From: Arenibacter amylolyticus | GTDB taxonomy: Bacteria > Bacteroidota > Bacteroidia > Flavobacteriales > Flavobacteriaceae | Assembly: GCF_002150785.1 (NCBI RefSeq) | Contig: NZ_MTAZ01000005.1 | Coordinates: forward strand, 62,001-126,000 | Reading direction: 5' to 3' | DNA length: 64,000 bases | Shown here: positions 25,572 to 34,539 of the stretch, in pieces | Layout: every line of letters starts with the position of its first letter | How positions within the stretch are numbered: the first letter of the stretch is position 1 | Notes under the pieces: generated by a model | The model's input: only the letters and a program-made list of their open reading frames with translations | Databases searched by the model: none | What the model was told of the DNA's origin: nothing | Made by a program: the position numbers and the translations under genes

Positions 25572-26447
25572 TTAATAGGTACACGCCTCCGGAGCGGGTT
25601 CTATGTAATAATCCTTATAATTTTTTGCTTTTGGATCCATACAACCTTTTAGGTTTTTTATGGAAACTAATCTGAAATCTATAGGCTGGCCTTCAGATTG
25701 TAGGCCAATAAACCCTTCTTTTAAAAGCTTTCCGTCAATTTTAATGGCCGGGTCGTACCTATTGGCTACCCCACCTCCAATCTGCGGATTGGTATATTCT
25801 AATACTTTCTCCCCATTAACAATATGGGTAACTAAGGAACTTCCTAGTACAATGGCCTCTGCACGGACCCATTGATCGCCATAATAGGTTTTAGAAGTGG
25901 AATTTATACAGTGACGTGGGTCAATTTTTCCCTCATAAACCACGTTGGTACCAGGAGAACACATGTTTCCGGTGGGGCGCGATTTACCTTCTTCTAAACC
26001 GGCCAAAAACTGCAGTTCTACAGAAATGGGCCAGTCTTGCTCCTTTAAAATGGTGTTAGGATCCTGAGAATGGAACATAACCCCACTATTCTTTATGGTA
26101 TAGCCGGGTGCCCCAGGATGGAGTTCGCCCACAAACCTATATTCTACCACTAAATGGTAATAGGAATAGGGAGTGTTGTAAAAAAGATGCCCGTAACGCT
26201 CATTAAAATCCCCCTCGTATTTGTCGTAGCGCACTTTTATAATACCGTCTTCTACCCTAAAGGTATCCCCATAATTATCACCTGCCTCGTAATGATGGAT
26301 TTTTGGGGTCCAATCTTCCAAATCCTCTCCGTTGAACATTTGGACCCAGCCATCGTCCTTTTGCTGGGAAACGGATTTAACGGTACTGCACTGGGTAAAT
26401 ACAAAGCCTAATAAACAGCTCAGAATAACTATAGGGTAATTTCGCAT
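25572..26447 (-). CDS. DUF1080 lipoprotein (3-keto-disaccharide hydrolase-like)
   Basis: A 291-residue lipoprotein (signal MRNYPIVILSCLLGFVFTQC, Cys20) with one DUF1080/PF06439 concanavalin-like domain. The domain opens with WVQMFNGEDLEDWTPKIHHYE and ends near GFIGLQSEGQPIDFRLVSIKNL. Characterised relatives hydrolyse 3-keto-glucosides. A C-terminal tail GCMDPKAKNYKDYY...ACTY holds two Cys that may form a disulfide; such a tail recurs in Bacteroidota surface proteins. I chose the ATG at 26447 over 26471, which would put eight extra residues before a good signal peptide. Confidence 0.9.
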   Translation of the reverse strand: MRNYPIVILSCLLGFVFTQCSTVKSVSQQKDDGWVQMFNGEDLEDWTPKIHHYEAGDNYGDTFRVEDGIIKVRYDKYEGDFNERYGHLFYNTPYSYYHLVVEYRFVGELHPGAPGYTIKNSGVMFHSQDPNTILKEQDWPISVELQFLAGLEEGKSRPTGNMCSPGTNVVYEGKIDPRHCINSTSKTYYGDQWVRAEAIVLGSSLVTHIVNGEKVLEYTNPQIGGGVANRYDPAIKIDGKLLKEGFIGLQSEGQPIDFRLVSIKNLKGCMDPKAKNYKDYYIEPAPEACTY

Positions 26448-26797
26448 CTTTAATGGTTTTTCAAAATTCACGGCCGCAAGATAGGGTTTTTAGTCAAACA
26501 TACTGTGATTATACCTAGGTACCGTAGGAGATAGCTTAGGTAGTTGGGCTAGTTGTTATCAAAACGGTGGGGTAGATAAGGAAAGGTCATTAACTGCTGC
26601 ACGCTAGGATCAACCTCTTTCCTGAATCAAAATTTATTGGGACTAGGAAATTAATACCAATAGATTCCAAGGCTAGCATCTTATCCAATAAAATGGTGTT
26701 ATTTTTATAGAAAGATTGTGGTAAGATTATCTGGCTGTATTAGAATTGTGGGCCTATTGCTACATTCCGTTTAAGTATTTAATACTAATTTTGTCAA
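26448..26797. other. Intergenic region between DUF1080 and sulP
   Basis: 350 bp between divergent genes. A perfect palindrome TACCTAGGTA lies at about 26514-26523 on the DUF1080 side. A -7-like box for sulP lies at 26786-26793. No coding frame or strong hairpin was seen. Confidence 0.5.
26786..26793 (+). promoter_or_regulatory. Putative -7 box for sulP
   Basis: TAATTTTG matches TAnnTTTG and ends 4 bp before the ATG. A TTG at 26757-26759 is 26 bp upstream, slightly beyond the usual spacing. Confidence 0.4.
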
Positions 26798-28525
26798 ATG
26801 AGAAAATTCTTCCCTTTCTTGGATTGGCTGCCAAAGTATAAGAAATCCTATTTTAGGAAAGATATAGTGGCCGGACTCACAGTAGGGATAATCCTTGTTC
26901 CACAGGGGATGGCCTATGCCATGATTGCAGGATTACCGCCCGTATACGGACTGTATGCTTCCTTGTTTCCCGTACTGGTCTATGCCGTTATGGGGACCTC
27001 TAGGCAAATAGCTGTTGGACCAGTGGCAATGGATTCGCTTCTTGTTGCTGCGGGATTGGGGACCCTGGCCATTACAGGCTTGGAAAATTATATTGTCATG
27101 GCATTGTTCCTATCCTTTATGGTGGGACTCTTTCAATTTTCCTTGGGGCTACTGCGGATGGGATTTCTGGTGAATTTTATGTCCAAGCCCGTAATAAGTG
27201 GCTTTACCTCCGCCGCAGCCCTAATCATTATTTTTAGTCAACTAAAACATTTACTGGGTGCCGATATAGCCAATAACAATAAATTTCACCTACTCGTGGT
27301 TAATGCCGTGCAAAATTTGGGCAACATTAATTTCTACGATTTTGCAATAGGCCTTACGGGGATTCTTATTATTAGCTTTTTTAAAAAATGGTTTAAACGG
27401 TTTCCCGCTATCCTGCTGGTAGTGGTGCTCAGTACCTTGGTAGTATATTTATTTGATCTGGAAGCAAAGCATGTGAAAGTGGTGGGCGAAGTGCCAGCCG
27501 GACTCCCTAGTTTTCAAATGCACAACATCAGTTGGGAAAAGATTTCACAGATATGGCCCATTGCATTAACCTTAGCGTTTTTGGGATACCTGGAGGCCAT
27601 TTCTATAGGCAAGGCATTTGAAGAAAAAAATAAGGAAGAAACCATAGATCCTAACCAAGAATTGGTAGCCTTAGGGAGTGCTAATATGATTGGGTCCTTT
27701 TTTCAGGCCTATCCTGTTACCTCCAGCTTTTCTAGGTCTGCCATTAATTTTGTTGCGGGAGCGAAAAGTACTATCGCTTCGGTAATTAGTGTCTCCATGG
27801 TAGTGCTTACCCTCCTGTTCTTAACACCCTTGTTCTATTATCTGCCCAATGCGGCATTGGCCTCCATTATTATGGTTTCGGTATTTGGGCTTATTAACCT
27901 ATCCTACCCCAAATATTTGTGGAATCAGCATAAAGACGAGTTCTCTGTATTGGCGCTCACCTTTTTGGTAACGCTGTTTGTAGGTATTGTTAGTGGAATA
28001 CTTATGGGGATCCTATTGGCATTATTGCTGATGGTGTACCGATCTTCCAAGCCCCATTTTGCAGTTTTGGGCAAAATTAGAAATTCGGACTACTATAGAA
28101 ATGTGGACCGATTTGGGGAAGAAGTGGAGGTCCGTGAGGATATATTGATTGTTAGGTTCGACTCCCAACTATACTTTGGGAACTCTTCCTACTTTAAAAG
28201 GAAAATGTTGAAATTTATTGACGTGAGAAGGCCTAAGTTGAAAGCGGTAATCCTAAATGCGGAAGCCATAAATTATATAGATGCAACTGCCTCCAATATG
28301 CTGGTGCAACTGATCGGCGAAATCCATAAGATGAATATTCAATTCTATATTGCCGGGGCCATAGGGCCTACAAGGGATATTATTTTTAATAGTGAAATTG
28401 TAGATTCCTTGGATAAAGCCTACCTTTTTGTGAGGATAAAAGAAGCCGTAGATCATTTTGATGATCCCCAAGCCATTCCTGCCCTAAGGGAAAAGGTGGC
28501 CTTCCAAAACCTAGGCCATCAATAG
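26798..28525 (+). CDS. SulP-family inorganic anion transporter
   Basis: A 575-residue SLC26/SulP permease. The transport domain starts with the family signature DIVAGLTVGIILVPQGMAYAMIAGLPPVYGLYAS and contains about 12-14 helices. A cytosolic C-terminal STAS domain (residues about 435-560) has LIVRFDSQLYFGNSSYFK and VILNAEAINYIDATA. The family carries sulfate, bicarbonate or related anions; sulfate is plausible given the MBL-rhodanese gene downstream. TAnnTTTG upstream suggests its own promoter with almost no leader. Confidence 0.94.
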   Translation: MRKFFPFLDWLPKYKKSYFRKDIVAGLTVGIILVPQGMAYAMIAGLPPVYGLYASLFPVLVYAVMGTSRQIAVGPVAMDSLLVAAGLGTLAITGLENYIVMALFLSFMVGLFQFSLGLLRMGFLVNFMSKPVISGFTSAAALIIIFSQLKHLLGADIANNNKFHLLVVNAVQNLGNINFYDFAIGLTGILIISFFKKWFKRFPAILLVVVLSTLVVYLFDLEAKHVKVVGEVPAGLPSFQMHNISWEKISQIWPIALTLAFLGYLEAISIGKAFEEKNKEETIDPNQELVALGSANMIGSFFQAYPVTSSFSRSAINFVAGAKSTIASVISVSMVVLTLLFLTPLFYYLPNAALASIIMVSVFGLINLSYPKYLWNQHKDEFSVLALTFLVTLFVGIVSGILMGILLALLLMVYRSSKPHFAVLGKIRNSDYYRNVDRFGEEVEVREDILIVRFDSQLYFGNSSYFKRKMLKFIDVRRPKLKAVILNAEAINYIDATASNMLVQLIGEIHKMNIQFYIAGAIGPTRDIIFNSEIVDSLDKAYLFVRIKEAVDHFDDPQAIPALREKVAFQNLGHQ

Positions 28526-28685
28526 AGGGCTGCAAGTGAAAGAAATCTATTATTTTTGCTAGGATATGGGGCAGTTATCATTGTGGCAAGCAATTGTCTA
28601 CCATAATTAGAAGGTGCTGCTTGTATGGATGGGATTGGGCAAGTAGGCCTTAATATATTTTAATTAAGTAATAAAATTGAGTGTG

Positions 28686-30095
28686 ATGAAAATTGAGCAA
28701 ATATATACGGGATGTTTGGCGCAGGGCGCTTACTATATAGAAAGTAAAGGAGAGGTGGCTATCATTGATCCGCTTCGGGAGGTAGAACCCTATCTAAACA
28801 GGGTGAAAGAAGATAATGCCAAGGTGAAATATATTTTTGAGACCCATTTTCATGCCGATTTTGTTAGTGGACACCTTACCCTATCCAAAGAAACCGGGGC
28901 CCCCATCGTTTATGGTCCCATGGCCAACCCTTCCTATGAGGCTATAATAGCTGAGGATGGGCAGGAATTCTCTTTGGGGGAGCTTACCATAAAGGTGCTG
29001 CATACCCCAGGCCATACCATGGAAAGTACTACCTATCTCTTAAGGGATAAGGATGGTAAGGACCATGCTATATTTTCCGGGGATACCTTATTCTTAGGGG
29101 ATGTAGGAAGACCAGATTTGGCACAAAAGGCGGCAGATATGACGCAAGAAGATCTTGCAGGTATTTTGTACGATAGTCTGAGGGAAAAAATAATGCCTCT
29201 TAACGATGAGGTAATCGTTTATCCCGCACATGGGGCAGGTTCTGCATGTGGTAAGAATATGATGAAGGAAACGGTAGACACCCTAGGTAACCAGAAAAAG
29301 ATGAACTATGCCCTAAGAGCAGACATGAGCAAGGAAGAGTTTATTAAGGAGGTTACAGACGGACTACTTCCACCTCCAAAGTATTTTCCATTAAATGTGA
29401 AGATGAACAAGGAGGGATATGCAGATATTGGTGAAATCCTAAAAAAAGGAACCACTGCATTATCTCCCGAGCAGTTTGAGGAAGCAGCCAATGCCACTAA
29501 TGCCGTGATCTTGGACGTACGTCATCAGAGCGATTTTGTAAAAGGACATATTCCAAGGTCTATTTTTATTGGCCTGGATGGCGGATTTGCACCTTGGGTG
29601 GGGGCATTGATAGCCGATGTGAAACAGCCAATTTTGTTGGTAACCGAAAAAGGAAGGGAAGAAGAGGCCATTATACGCTTATCTAGGGTTGGTTTTGATG
29701 CCACTATCGGATATTTGGAGGGAAGCTTCCAAGCATGGAAAGACGCGGGCAAGGAATACGATACCATTAGTTCCGTCCCAGCCAAGGAGTTGGAAACCGC
29801 GTTGGCCGAAAAAGAAGCTCCTGTCTTTGATGTTAGAAAAGAAACCGAATTCCTATCGGAGCATGTGGTGGATGCCCATAACACCCCCTTGGATTACATC
29901 AATAAATATTTGACGGAATTTCCAAAAGAGGAGCCTTTCTATGTTCACTGTGCTGGTGGGTATAGGTCTGTCATAGCGGCATCCATCCTCAAGAGTAGGG
30001 GGATCCACAATCTTATAGATGTAGCAGGTGGATTTGGTGCCATAAAAAAGACGGATATACCCGTTACGGATTATGTGTGTCCTACCACGCTCTAA
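28686..30095 (+). CDS. MBL-fold persulfide dioxygenase-like protein fused to rhodanese domains
   Basis: A 469-residue protein with three parts. The N-terminal metallo-beta-lactamase domain carries THFHADFVSGH with His54, His56 and Asp58; the next position is Phe, a variant common in this group. A first rhodanese domain (VILDVRHQSDFVKGH) lacks a catalytic Cys. A second rhodanese domain ends with the active loop HCAGGYRS. This layout matches CstB/Blh-type enzymes, which oxidise persulfides and produce thiosulfate or sulfite. It is likely cytosolic sulfide detoxification. I chose the ATG at 28686; TTG at 28677 adds three residues. Confidence 0.93.
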   Translation: MKIEQIYTGCLAQGAYYIESKGEVAIIDPLREVEPYLNRVKEDNAKVKYIFETHFHADFVSGHLTLSKETGAPIVYGPMANPSYEAIIAEDGQEFSLGELTIKVLHTPGHTMESTTYLLRDKDGKDHAIFSGDTLFLGDVGRPDLAQKAADMTQEDLAGILYDSLREKIMPLNDEVIVYPAHGAGSACGKNMMKETVDTLGNQKKMNYALRADMSKEEFIKEVTDGLLPPPKYFPLNVKMNKEGYADIGEILKKGTTALSPEQFEEAANATNAVILDVRHQSDFVKGHIPRSIFIGLDGGFAPWVGALIADVKQPILLVTEKGREEEAIIRLSRVGFDATIGYLEGSFQAWKDAGKEYDTISSVPAKELETALAEKEAPVFDVRKETEFLSEHVVDAHNTPLDYINKYLTEFPKEEPFYVHCAGGYRSVIAASILKSRGIHNLIDVAGGFGAIKKTDIPVTDYVCPTTL

Positions 30096-30395
30096 ATAGG
30101 AATTCACAAGCAATTAACTTATAAATAGATGATGCCCGGTAATTAGGTAGTTCAACCTAAATTATTGGGCATCCTTGTTTAATCTGGGAGTGCTTTGTGT
30201 GGACGTTTTAGTTTAATCATAATTTTTCCAACCCATAAATGTTTGCCAATACAACGGTATTATCTAGGGAATTAGTTACTGATGTTAGGAAATTATATAG
30301 ACATGATATATTATTTCAGGATACTGACATTAATCATGATTTTAGAAACTGCCTGCTCCTATTTTAGCATTTTATAAATTGTAACAATAGAGAGC
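30096..30395. other. Intergenic region between the MBL-rhodanese gene and the membrane peptide
   Basis: 300 bp holding a stem-loop terminator (30131-30180) and a perfect palindrome AATCATGATT at 30332-30341, about 55 bp upstream of the small gene at 30396. No other coding frame was seen. Confidence 0.5.
30131..30180 (+). terminator. Stem-loop terminator after the MBL-rhodanese gene
   Basis: GATGCCC-GG-TAATT-AGGT (30131-30148) pairs with 30155-30173 with two G-U pairs and one bulge. The T tract is weak (CTTGTTT). Confidence 0.65.
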
Positions 30396-30521
30396 ATGAT
30401 GAAATTTCTACCCTTAGTCAATTGGAATAACGGTATGGTAATGATCGCCATCTTTGGCGTGGTTTGCGTAGCATTAGTGGGTGTTGTACTTGTTTTTTTA
30501 TATAGCGGTAAAAAGAAATAA
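30396..30521 (+). CDS. Small single-pass membrane protein (41 aa)
   Basis: A short gene starting MMKFLPLVNWNNGMVMIAIF, followed by one hydrophobic helix (residues about 14-36) and a basic tail SGKKK. A start region with AGAGAG and two consecutive ATG codons supports translation. The organisation (amphipathic N-terminus, one helix, positive C-terminus) suggests an N-out, C-in inner-membrane peptide. I recall similar peptides in Flavobacteriaceae near sulfur genes, but no function. Its position after the MBL-rhodanese gene suggests a link to that module. Confidence 0.7.
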   Translation: MMKFLPLVNWNNGMVMIAIFGVVCVALVGVVLVFLYSGKKK

Positions 30522-30566
30522 TTTCTGGACATTGACCCAGTGGTCCTATGAAGCCAGTTGGTATAA

Positions 30567-31949
30567 TCACGGTGTGGTAGGATGGGAAAGCGGGATGCTT
30601 CTATGAGGGAATTTCCTAAGGTACCAGTTAATGATTCTTTTGGTATCCACATTTTCCCGTTTCCGTTCCAAAAAGTTTTCCAAATCATCCAAACCCTGGA
30701 TAGGTTCCGTTTTTTCTATAAATCCATACCCTTTATACTGCCCTTCCGCAAGTAAAACAAAAGCTCTTTCGTTGGGGGTTCTCCCTTTTTCGGGTATGAT
30801 AATATTCTTGTTTTTTTCTTTCTCCGCTTTAATGGCACTCTTAACCCTGTCGTTATAAGTAACTATAGCTTCCTTTCCCCGGCAAATCCCCCGACAATTC
30901 CGAATACTGTAATGCGAACAACTTTCAGCGTTTTCCTGAAGGTGGCAAAATTTGGGACATAGTTCATGACCCTGGCATATTTCCTCCAAAAAAGACCTGC
31001 AATCGGCAATGGTGCTAAAGGTGGCAATAGGATTGGAAACATGTTTTAAATTATTGTAGGCCAGGTGGAGGATACCATTTCTATCCTCATAAGAGAAAAC
31101 GGCAACTTCTTTTGAAATCCGTTTTTGACTGGAGTTAAACTGGGGGTAATGTTTTTTGATGGCCTCAGATTCCATTAACAAGGCCACTAGCTCACTACCC
31201 GAAAGTTCGTAGTCTATATCGTGGGTTGCCTTGCAGAGCCTGACTTCCTTATTAGATTTGTTGTAAAAGTGTCCCAATACCCGCTTCTTAATATCAATGG
31301 CCTTTCCTACGTATATAATACTTCCTTTTTGATCCTTAAAGTAATAAACCCCCGCAGCATTGGGAAGTTTTTCAAAGGCTTCCTTTGGAAGGTCTGGCGG
31401 GAGGGTGCCTTCCTGTGACCGCGCATTTAGAAAGGTTTTAAAAACGGAAGCGGCCCCTTCAATAGCTATTAGTTTCTTAAACAATAACACCGTGGCATGG
31501 GCATCCCCTCTAGCGCGGTGCCGATCTGTTAGGGGAATGTTCAGGGCCGAACATAATTTTCCCAAGCTATAAGAATTGAATCCGGGTATCAACTTTCGGG
31601 AAAGACGCACCGTACAGAGTTTTTTCCGGGAATAGGTAATTCCTATATTGCTAAATTCATTTTTTATTACGTTATAGTCAAAATTGACACTGTGGGCCAC
31701 AAAGATGGTGTCTTGGGTCATTTCCAAAACCAGGTGGGCTATCTCTTTCCATTTGGGAGCATCCCTAACCATAGTGTCGTCTATCCCAGTTAGGCCGGTA
31801 ATAAAGTAGGGGATCTCGCATTCCGGATTTACCAAGGAAGTAAACTCGTCCACAATCTCCCTTCCATCAAAATTGAAGATGGAGATTTCGGTAATCTTAT
31901 TGCCCTTAATACCATTCCCAGTGGTTTCTATATCTATAATACTGTACAT
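30567..31949 (-). CDS. DEDDh exonuclease fused to GIY-YIG endonuclease domain
   Basis: A 460-residue fusion. The N-terminal DnaQ-like 3'-5' exonuclease (residues 1-165) has Exo I SIIDIETTG (Asp6, Glu8), a middle FVAHSVNFDYNV and Exo III HRARGDAHA. A GIY-YIG nuclease follows at about 195-275, with AGVYYFKDQKGSIIYVGKA as in UvrC/Cho. The C-terminal part has Cys residues (HELCPKFCHLQ, RNCRGICRG) that may bind metal. The layout is known in Bacteroidota and resembles a DNA polymerase III epsilon-UvrC/Cho hybrid, probably for DNA repair. It is convergent with the small membrane peptide. Confidence 0.93.
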   Translation of the reverse strand: MYSIIDIETTGNGIKGNKITEISIFNFDGREIVDEFTSLVNPECEIPYFITGLTGIDDTMVRDAPKWKEIAHLVLEMTQDTIFVAHSVNFDYNVIKNEFSNIGITYSRKKLCTVRLSRKLIPGFNSYSLGKLCSALNIPLTDRHRARGDAHATVLLFKKLIAIEGAASVFKTFLNARSQEGTLPPDLPKEAFEKLPNAAGVYYFKDQKGSIIYVGKAIDIKKRVLGHFYNKSNKEVRLCKATHDIDYELSGSELVALLMESEAIKKHYPQFNSSQKRISKEVAVFSYEDRNGILHLAYNNLKHVSNPIATFSTIADCRSFLEEICQGHELCPKFCHLQENAESCSHYSIRNCRGICRGKEAIVTYNDRVKSAIKAEKEKNKNIIIPEKGRTPNERAFVLLAEGQYKGYGFIEKTEPIQGLDDLENFLERKRENVDTKRIINWYLRKFPHRSIPLSHPTTP

Positions 31950-32080
31950 CTACTATGTTCCAATTTTTGGAGGACAATAAAGTTATGGGAAAATGATCAG
32001 ATAATTGGGGTGTTGGTTAATTATTCAGTTTTGGTTGCTTTACGCTATTCCAGATTTTCAAATTTATATTTTCGTTTTAA

Positions 32081-32695
32081 TTATCTTAAAACAGCTAAGG
32101 CCGGTCCGTATTTAACTGGTTTCTTTTTATAAATTCTTATGGTATTGTATATGGTGATAATGATATTATATGCATATAGAAGTAAAGGAGGGAAAAGCAT
32201 TGTAAGCACTCCAAACGGGGAAAATGGGCCGAAGTTGGGAAGTATACTTGCTAAAATTTGTCTAGATGCTGGGAATAGGAATATAAATACGGCTATGTAA
32301 TACAGGAATAACAAAAGAGTCCATGAAATTTGAAAGTTCAACATGGACTTCCCCAATTCATTTACATGTTTCAATTTGTCTTTTTTGAAAATCCACAGGA
32401 TTAATGGAATGATAATTCCCAGTACTGGAAAAAATAAAAATCCAAGTGCAGAAAGGCTCATGATTATCAAATAGTTTTGATCTTCCTGTATTTTCCAGTC
32501 CACGAGATCATCGGGCGAAGTTTCTAAAGCAATCGCTAACTTTTTTAGCGTATCTCCTCTAGGCGTCGTCTCATTGTTTTCAATTCTCTGGATTGTTCTT
32601 AAGCTTAAGCCAGATTCTTCTGCCAAAGCTTCTTGGGACATTTCTTTTTTAATTCTTAAGTCTTTTACTCTTTGTCCTAAATTCAAATTGTTCAT
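32081..32695 (-). CDS. XRE-family HTH regulator with DUF4870 membrane domain
   Basis: A 204-residue protein. An N-terminal Cro/C1-type HTH (residues about 6-62, RVKDLRIKKEMSQEALAEESGLSLRTIQRIEN) is joined to a membrane region (75-190) with a DUF4870-type core, LKHVNELGKSMLNFQISWTLLLFLYY. DNA binding from a membrane-embedded protein suggests a sensor that responds to envelope state. A 12/13-bp inverted repeat in its own promoter (32711-32745) suggests autoregulation. It is transcribed alone. Confidence 0.9.
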   Translation of the reverse strand: MNNLNLGQRVKDLRIKKEMSQEALAEESGLSLRTIQRIENNETTPRGDTLKKLAIALETSPDDLVDWKIQEDQNYLIIMSLSALGFLFFPVLGIIIPLILWIFKKDKLKHVNELGKSMLNFQISWTLLLFLYYIAVFIFLFPASRQILASILPNFGPFSPFGVLTMLFPPLLLYAYNIIITIYNTIRIYKKKPVKYGPALAVLR

Positions 32696-32710
32696 TTTAA
32701 TGGGTTTCTC

Positions 32711-32745
32711 AATTTGAAGTAAATATATATTGGTTTACTCAAATT
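32711..32745. promoter_or_regulatory. Inverted repeat operator upstream of the XRE gene
   Basis: AATTTGAAGTAAA (32711-32723) and TTTACTCAAATT (32734-32745) are inverted arms with a single extra A on the left. They lie 16-50 bp before the start and overlap the likely promoter. Confidence 0.55.
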
Positions 32746-32961
32746 AGTAGTGTCTTTACTATGTCATTCTTGCGTCATTAGTGTCCGAACCTTGTTTTTC
32801 CTATGATTCATCATGTTTTGTATATGATTGGATAGGCTATTGATCCTCTGATTTATGTAAATGTAAACCTACTGTTAATTCGATATGATATGCTTTTGGA
32901 AGAGAAAGTTATCCGTCAGTGGGACTAACATTGGTTTTCAAAAAGAGCCTAATCGGTAGTG

Positions 32962-34527
32962 TTAATTCAACTCCTGAATCACTTCCCTTAAGGCTTTATA
33001 AATTATGGGAGCTGTTTCTGGACCCAGGGAATTGCTTTCCCCATAAGTGGCCCTTTCGTCATTATAGAGATAGGGTTTCTTTACGTCCCACTGGCTTTTT
33101 GGAATAATATATCCAATCTCGTCATTGGAGAGTCCTAGGTAAAATTGGTAGGGGGTCTTAATAAAATCTTTTAAAGGGGGAATTTCTTGAGGTTGAATAT
33201 CAAAATCCCTACCTGCCGGCGCTTCAATGCCTCCATATACAATCTCTGGATATATTTCCCCGGGTATACTTAGCCAGAGGCTGGGACCTATTCTTATGGC
33301 CCCAACTTCGGTTCTAGTTTTAAAGTATTTAGGCATTCCCATATCTATAAGGCCAATAGCGCTGGCAAGTTTAAAGGTGTTATTCTCCACAGGAACTGAC
33401 AGGGTCTTTGCCCTTATTGATAGGTAGCTCTCCGTTATGGTGTCTCCCTTTTGTTTTAGTGCGGCTAAGGAGAGGAGGGCTATTTGATCTCCCAATGCCT
33501 TTGTCTTTTTAAAGGTGGGTTCCAAATATTCTTCCCCAGTATAGGGATCAGGAATAGGTAGGGAAGGGTGCGGCGCCATGAGTCCGCCTAGGGCACCCGA
33601 GAAGTATATGGCCAATCCGCCCAAACCTTCCTCCATTAATTGACCCTTATGATACACCCCATTCTCTAAGGCTTCTCTTATAAAATGGGGGAAATCTGAG
33701 CTTATCAAGAGGTTCTGGGACCAAAGTGTTTCTGGATGGTTGGCCCAATTTATCAGGGTGCCCATGGTGGTATCGTTTTCGGCATCTAACACTTGCATTA
33801 AGTGAATTCCCGTGGCCTTTACAATGGGTTCTCTAGTGTCCTTCATAAACTTTCCATCGGCCCCGGAAAGGTCTTCCGCAAATACCAACTTGGCCCTGCG
33901 AAGTTTGCCCACTGCTTCGGTGATGGCAGCCACGGTCTGGGTTTTAACGTATTCCAACATTTCAGGATTTACCCCGGATTTGAAAATGTTTTCTCCCCAA
34001 ATCCCAATTAGGTCGTTGCTTTCATGGGTATGGGTAGATGCGATTAAGGTGTAGTCTATTCCTAATTCCTTGGGAAGACGCTTTCGAATATCCACCACAT
34101 CGCCGTGTAAAAAGCCTATGGCATCCAAGGAAACTAGGGCAATTCTTGTATTGTTATCCTCAATAACTAGTACCCTAGACCAAACGTCGTCATGGATCCC
34201 CTGTGCGGGTTTGGCATTGCTCATACCTGCTATCCAATAAGCATCAAATTTTCCATTATTATTGTTGTCATTATAGGTGTCCCCCTCCTTCTTATGGTAT
34301 TTGTTATTGCCATTGGCATCGTTCCACGTATCTACAATTGTAGGGGTTATGGGTCTTTTTGCAAATCCTGCCTTAAGGCGTTGGGGGGTGCTGTTTGCTA
34401 TTTTTATATCTATGGAATAATCCGGGTGACGGTCCCGCCAATTATAAAGCGAAATAGAAGCTGCAATAACTAGGAGTAGAAGTAGTGCTATCCCCAAAGA
34501 TTTCAATATTCTTTTCAAAACCTTCAT
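32962..34527 (-). CDS. Neutral/alkaline ceramidase N-domain-like protein, with Ca-binding-type loops
   Basis: A 521-residue envelope protein with an N-terminal anchor helix (residues 10-28). It has the ceramidase zinc motifs STHTHESND (His166/168) and INWANHPETLW, matching the two histidine sites of neutral ceramidase. The serine loop (SGPF-type) that carries the nucleophile is not seen; the region reads YFSGALGGLMAPHP. Length is below the roughly 650 or more of true ceramidases, and no C-terminal immunoglobulin-like domain is evident. Two EF-hand/dockerin-like Asp/Asn-rich loops lie at residues 70-81 and 87-95. A metal-dependent hydrolase acting on an amide or ester is plausible. It is last in an operon with its paralogue, 12 bp apart. 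Confidence 0.85.
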   Translation of the reverse strand: MKVLKRILKSLGIALLLLLVIAASISLYNWRDRHPDYSIDIKIANSTPQRLKAGFAKRPITPTIVDTWNDANGNNKYHKKEGDTYNDNNNNGKFDAYWIAGMSNAKPAQGIHDDVWSRVLVIEDNNTRIALVSLDAIGFLHGDVVDIRKRLPKELGIDYTLIASTHTHESNDLIGIWGENIFKSGVNPEMLEYVKTQTVAAITEAVGKLRRAKLVFAEDLSGADGKFMKDTREPIVKATGIHLMQVLDAENDTTMGTLINWANHPETLWSQNLLISSDFPHFIREALENGVYHKGQLMEEGLGGLAIYFSGALGGLMAPHPSLPIPDPYTGEEYLEPTFKKTKALGDQIALLSLAALKQKGDTITESYLSIRAKTLSVPVENNTFKLASAIGLIDMGMPKYFKTRTEVGAIRIGPSLWLSIPGEIYPEIVYGGIEAPAGRDFDIQPQEIPPLKDFIKTPYQFYLGLSNDEIGYIIPKSQWDVKKPYLYNDERATYGESNSLGPETAPIIYKALREVIQELN

Positions 34528-34539
34528 GATACTGCGTTT

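Noticed and set aside
30332-30341. AATCATGATT palindrome as a defined operator
   Set aside because: A 10-bp AT-rich palindrome is expected by chance in this window, and no second copy was seen near a related gene.
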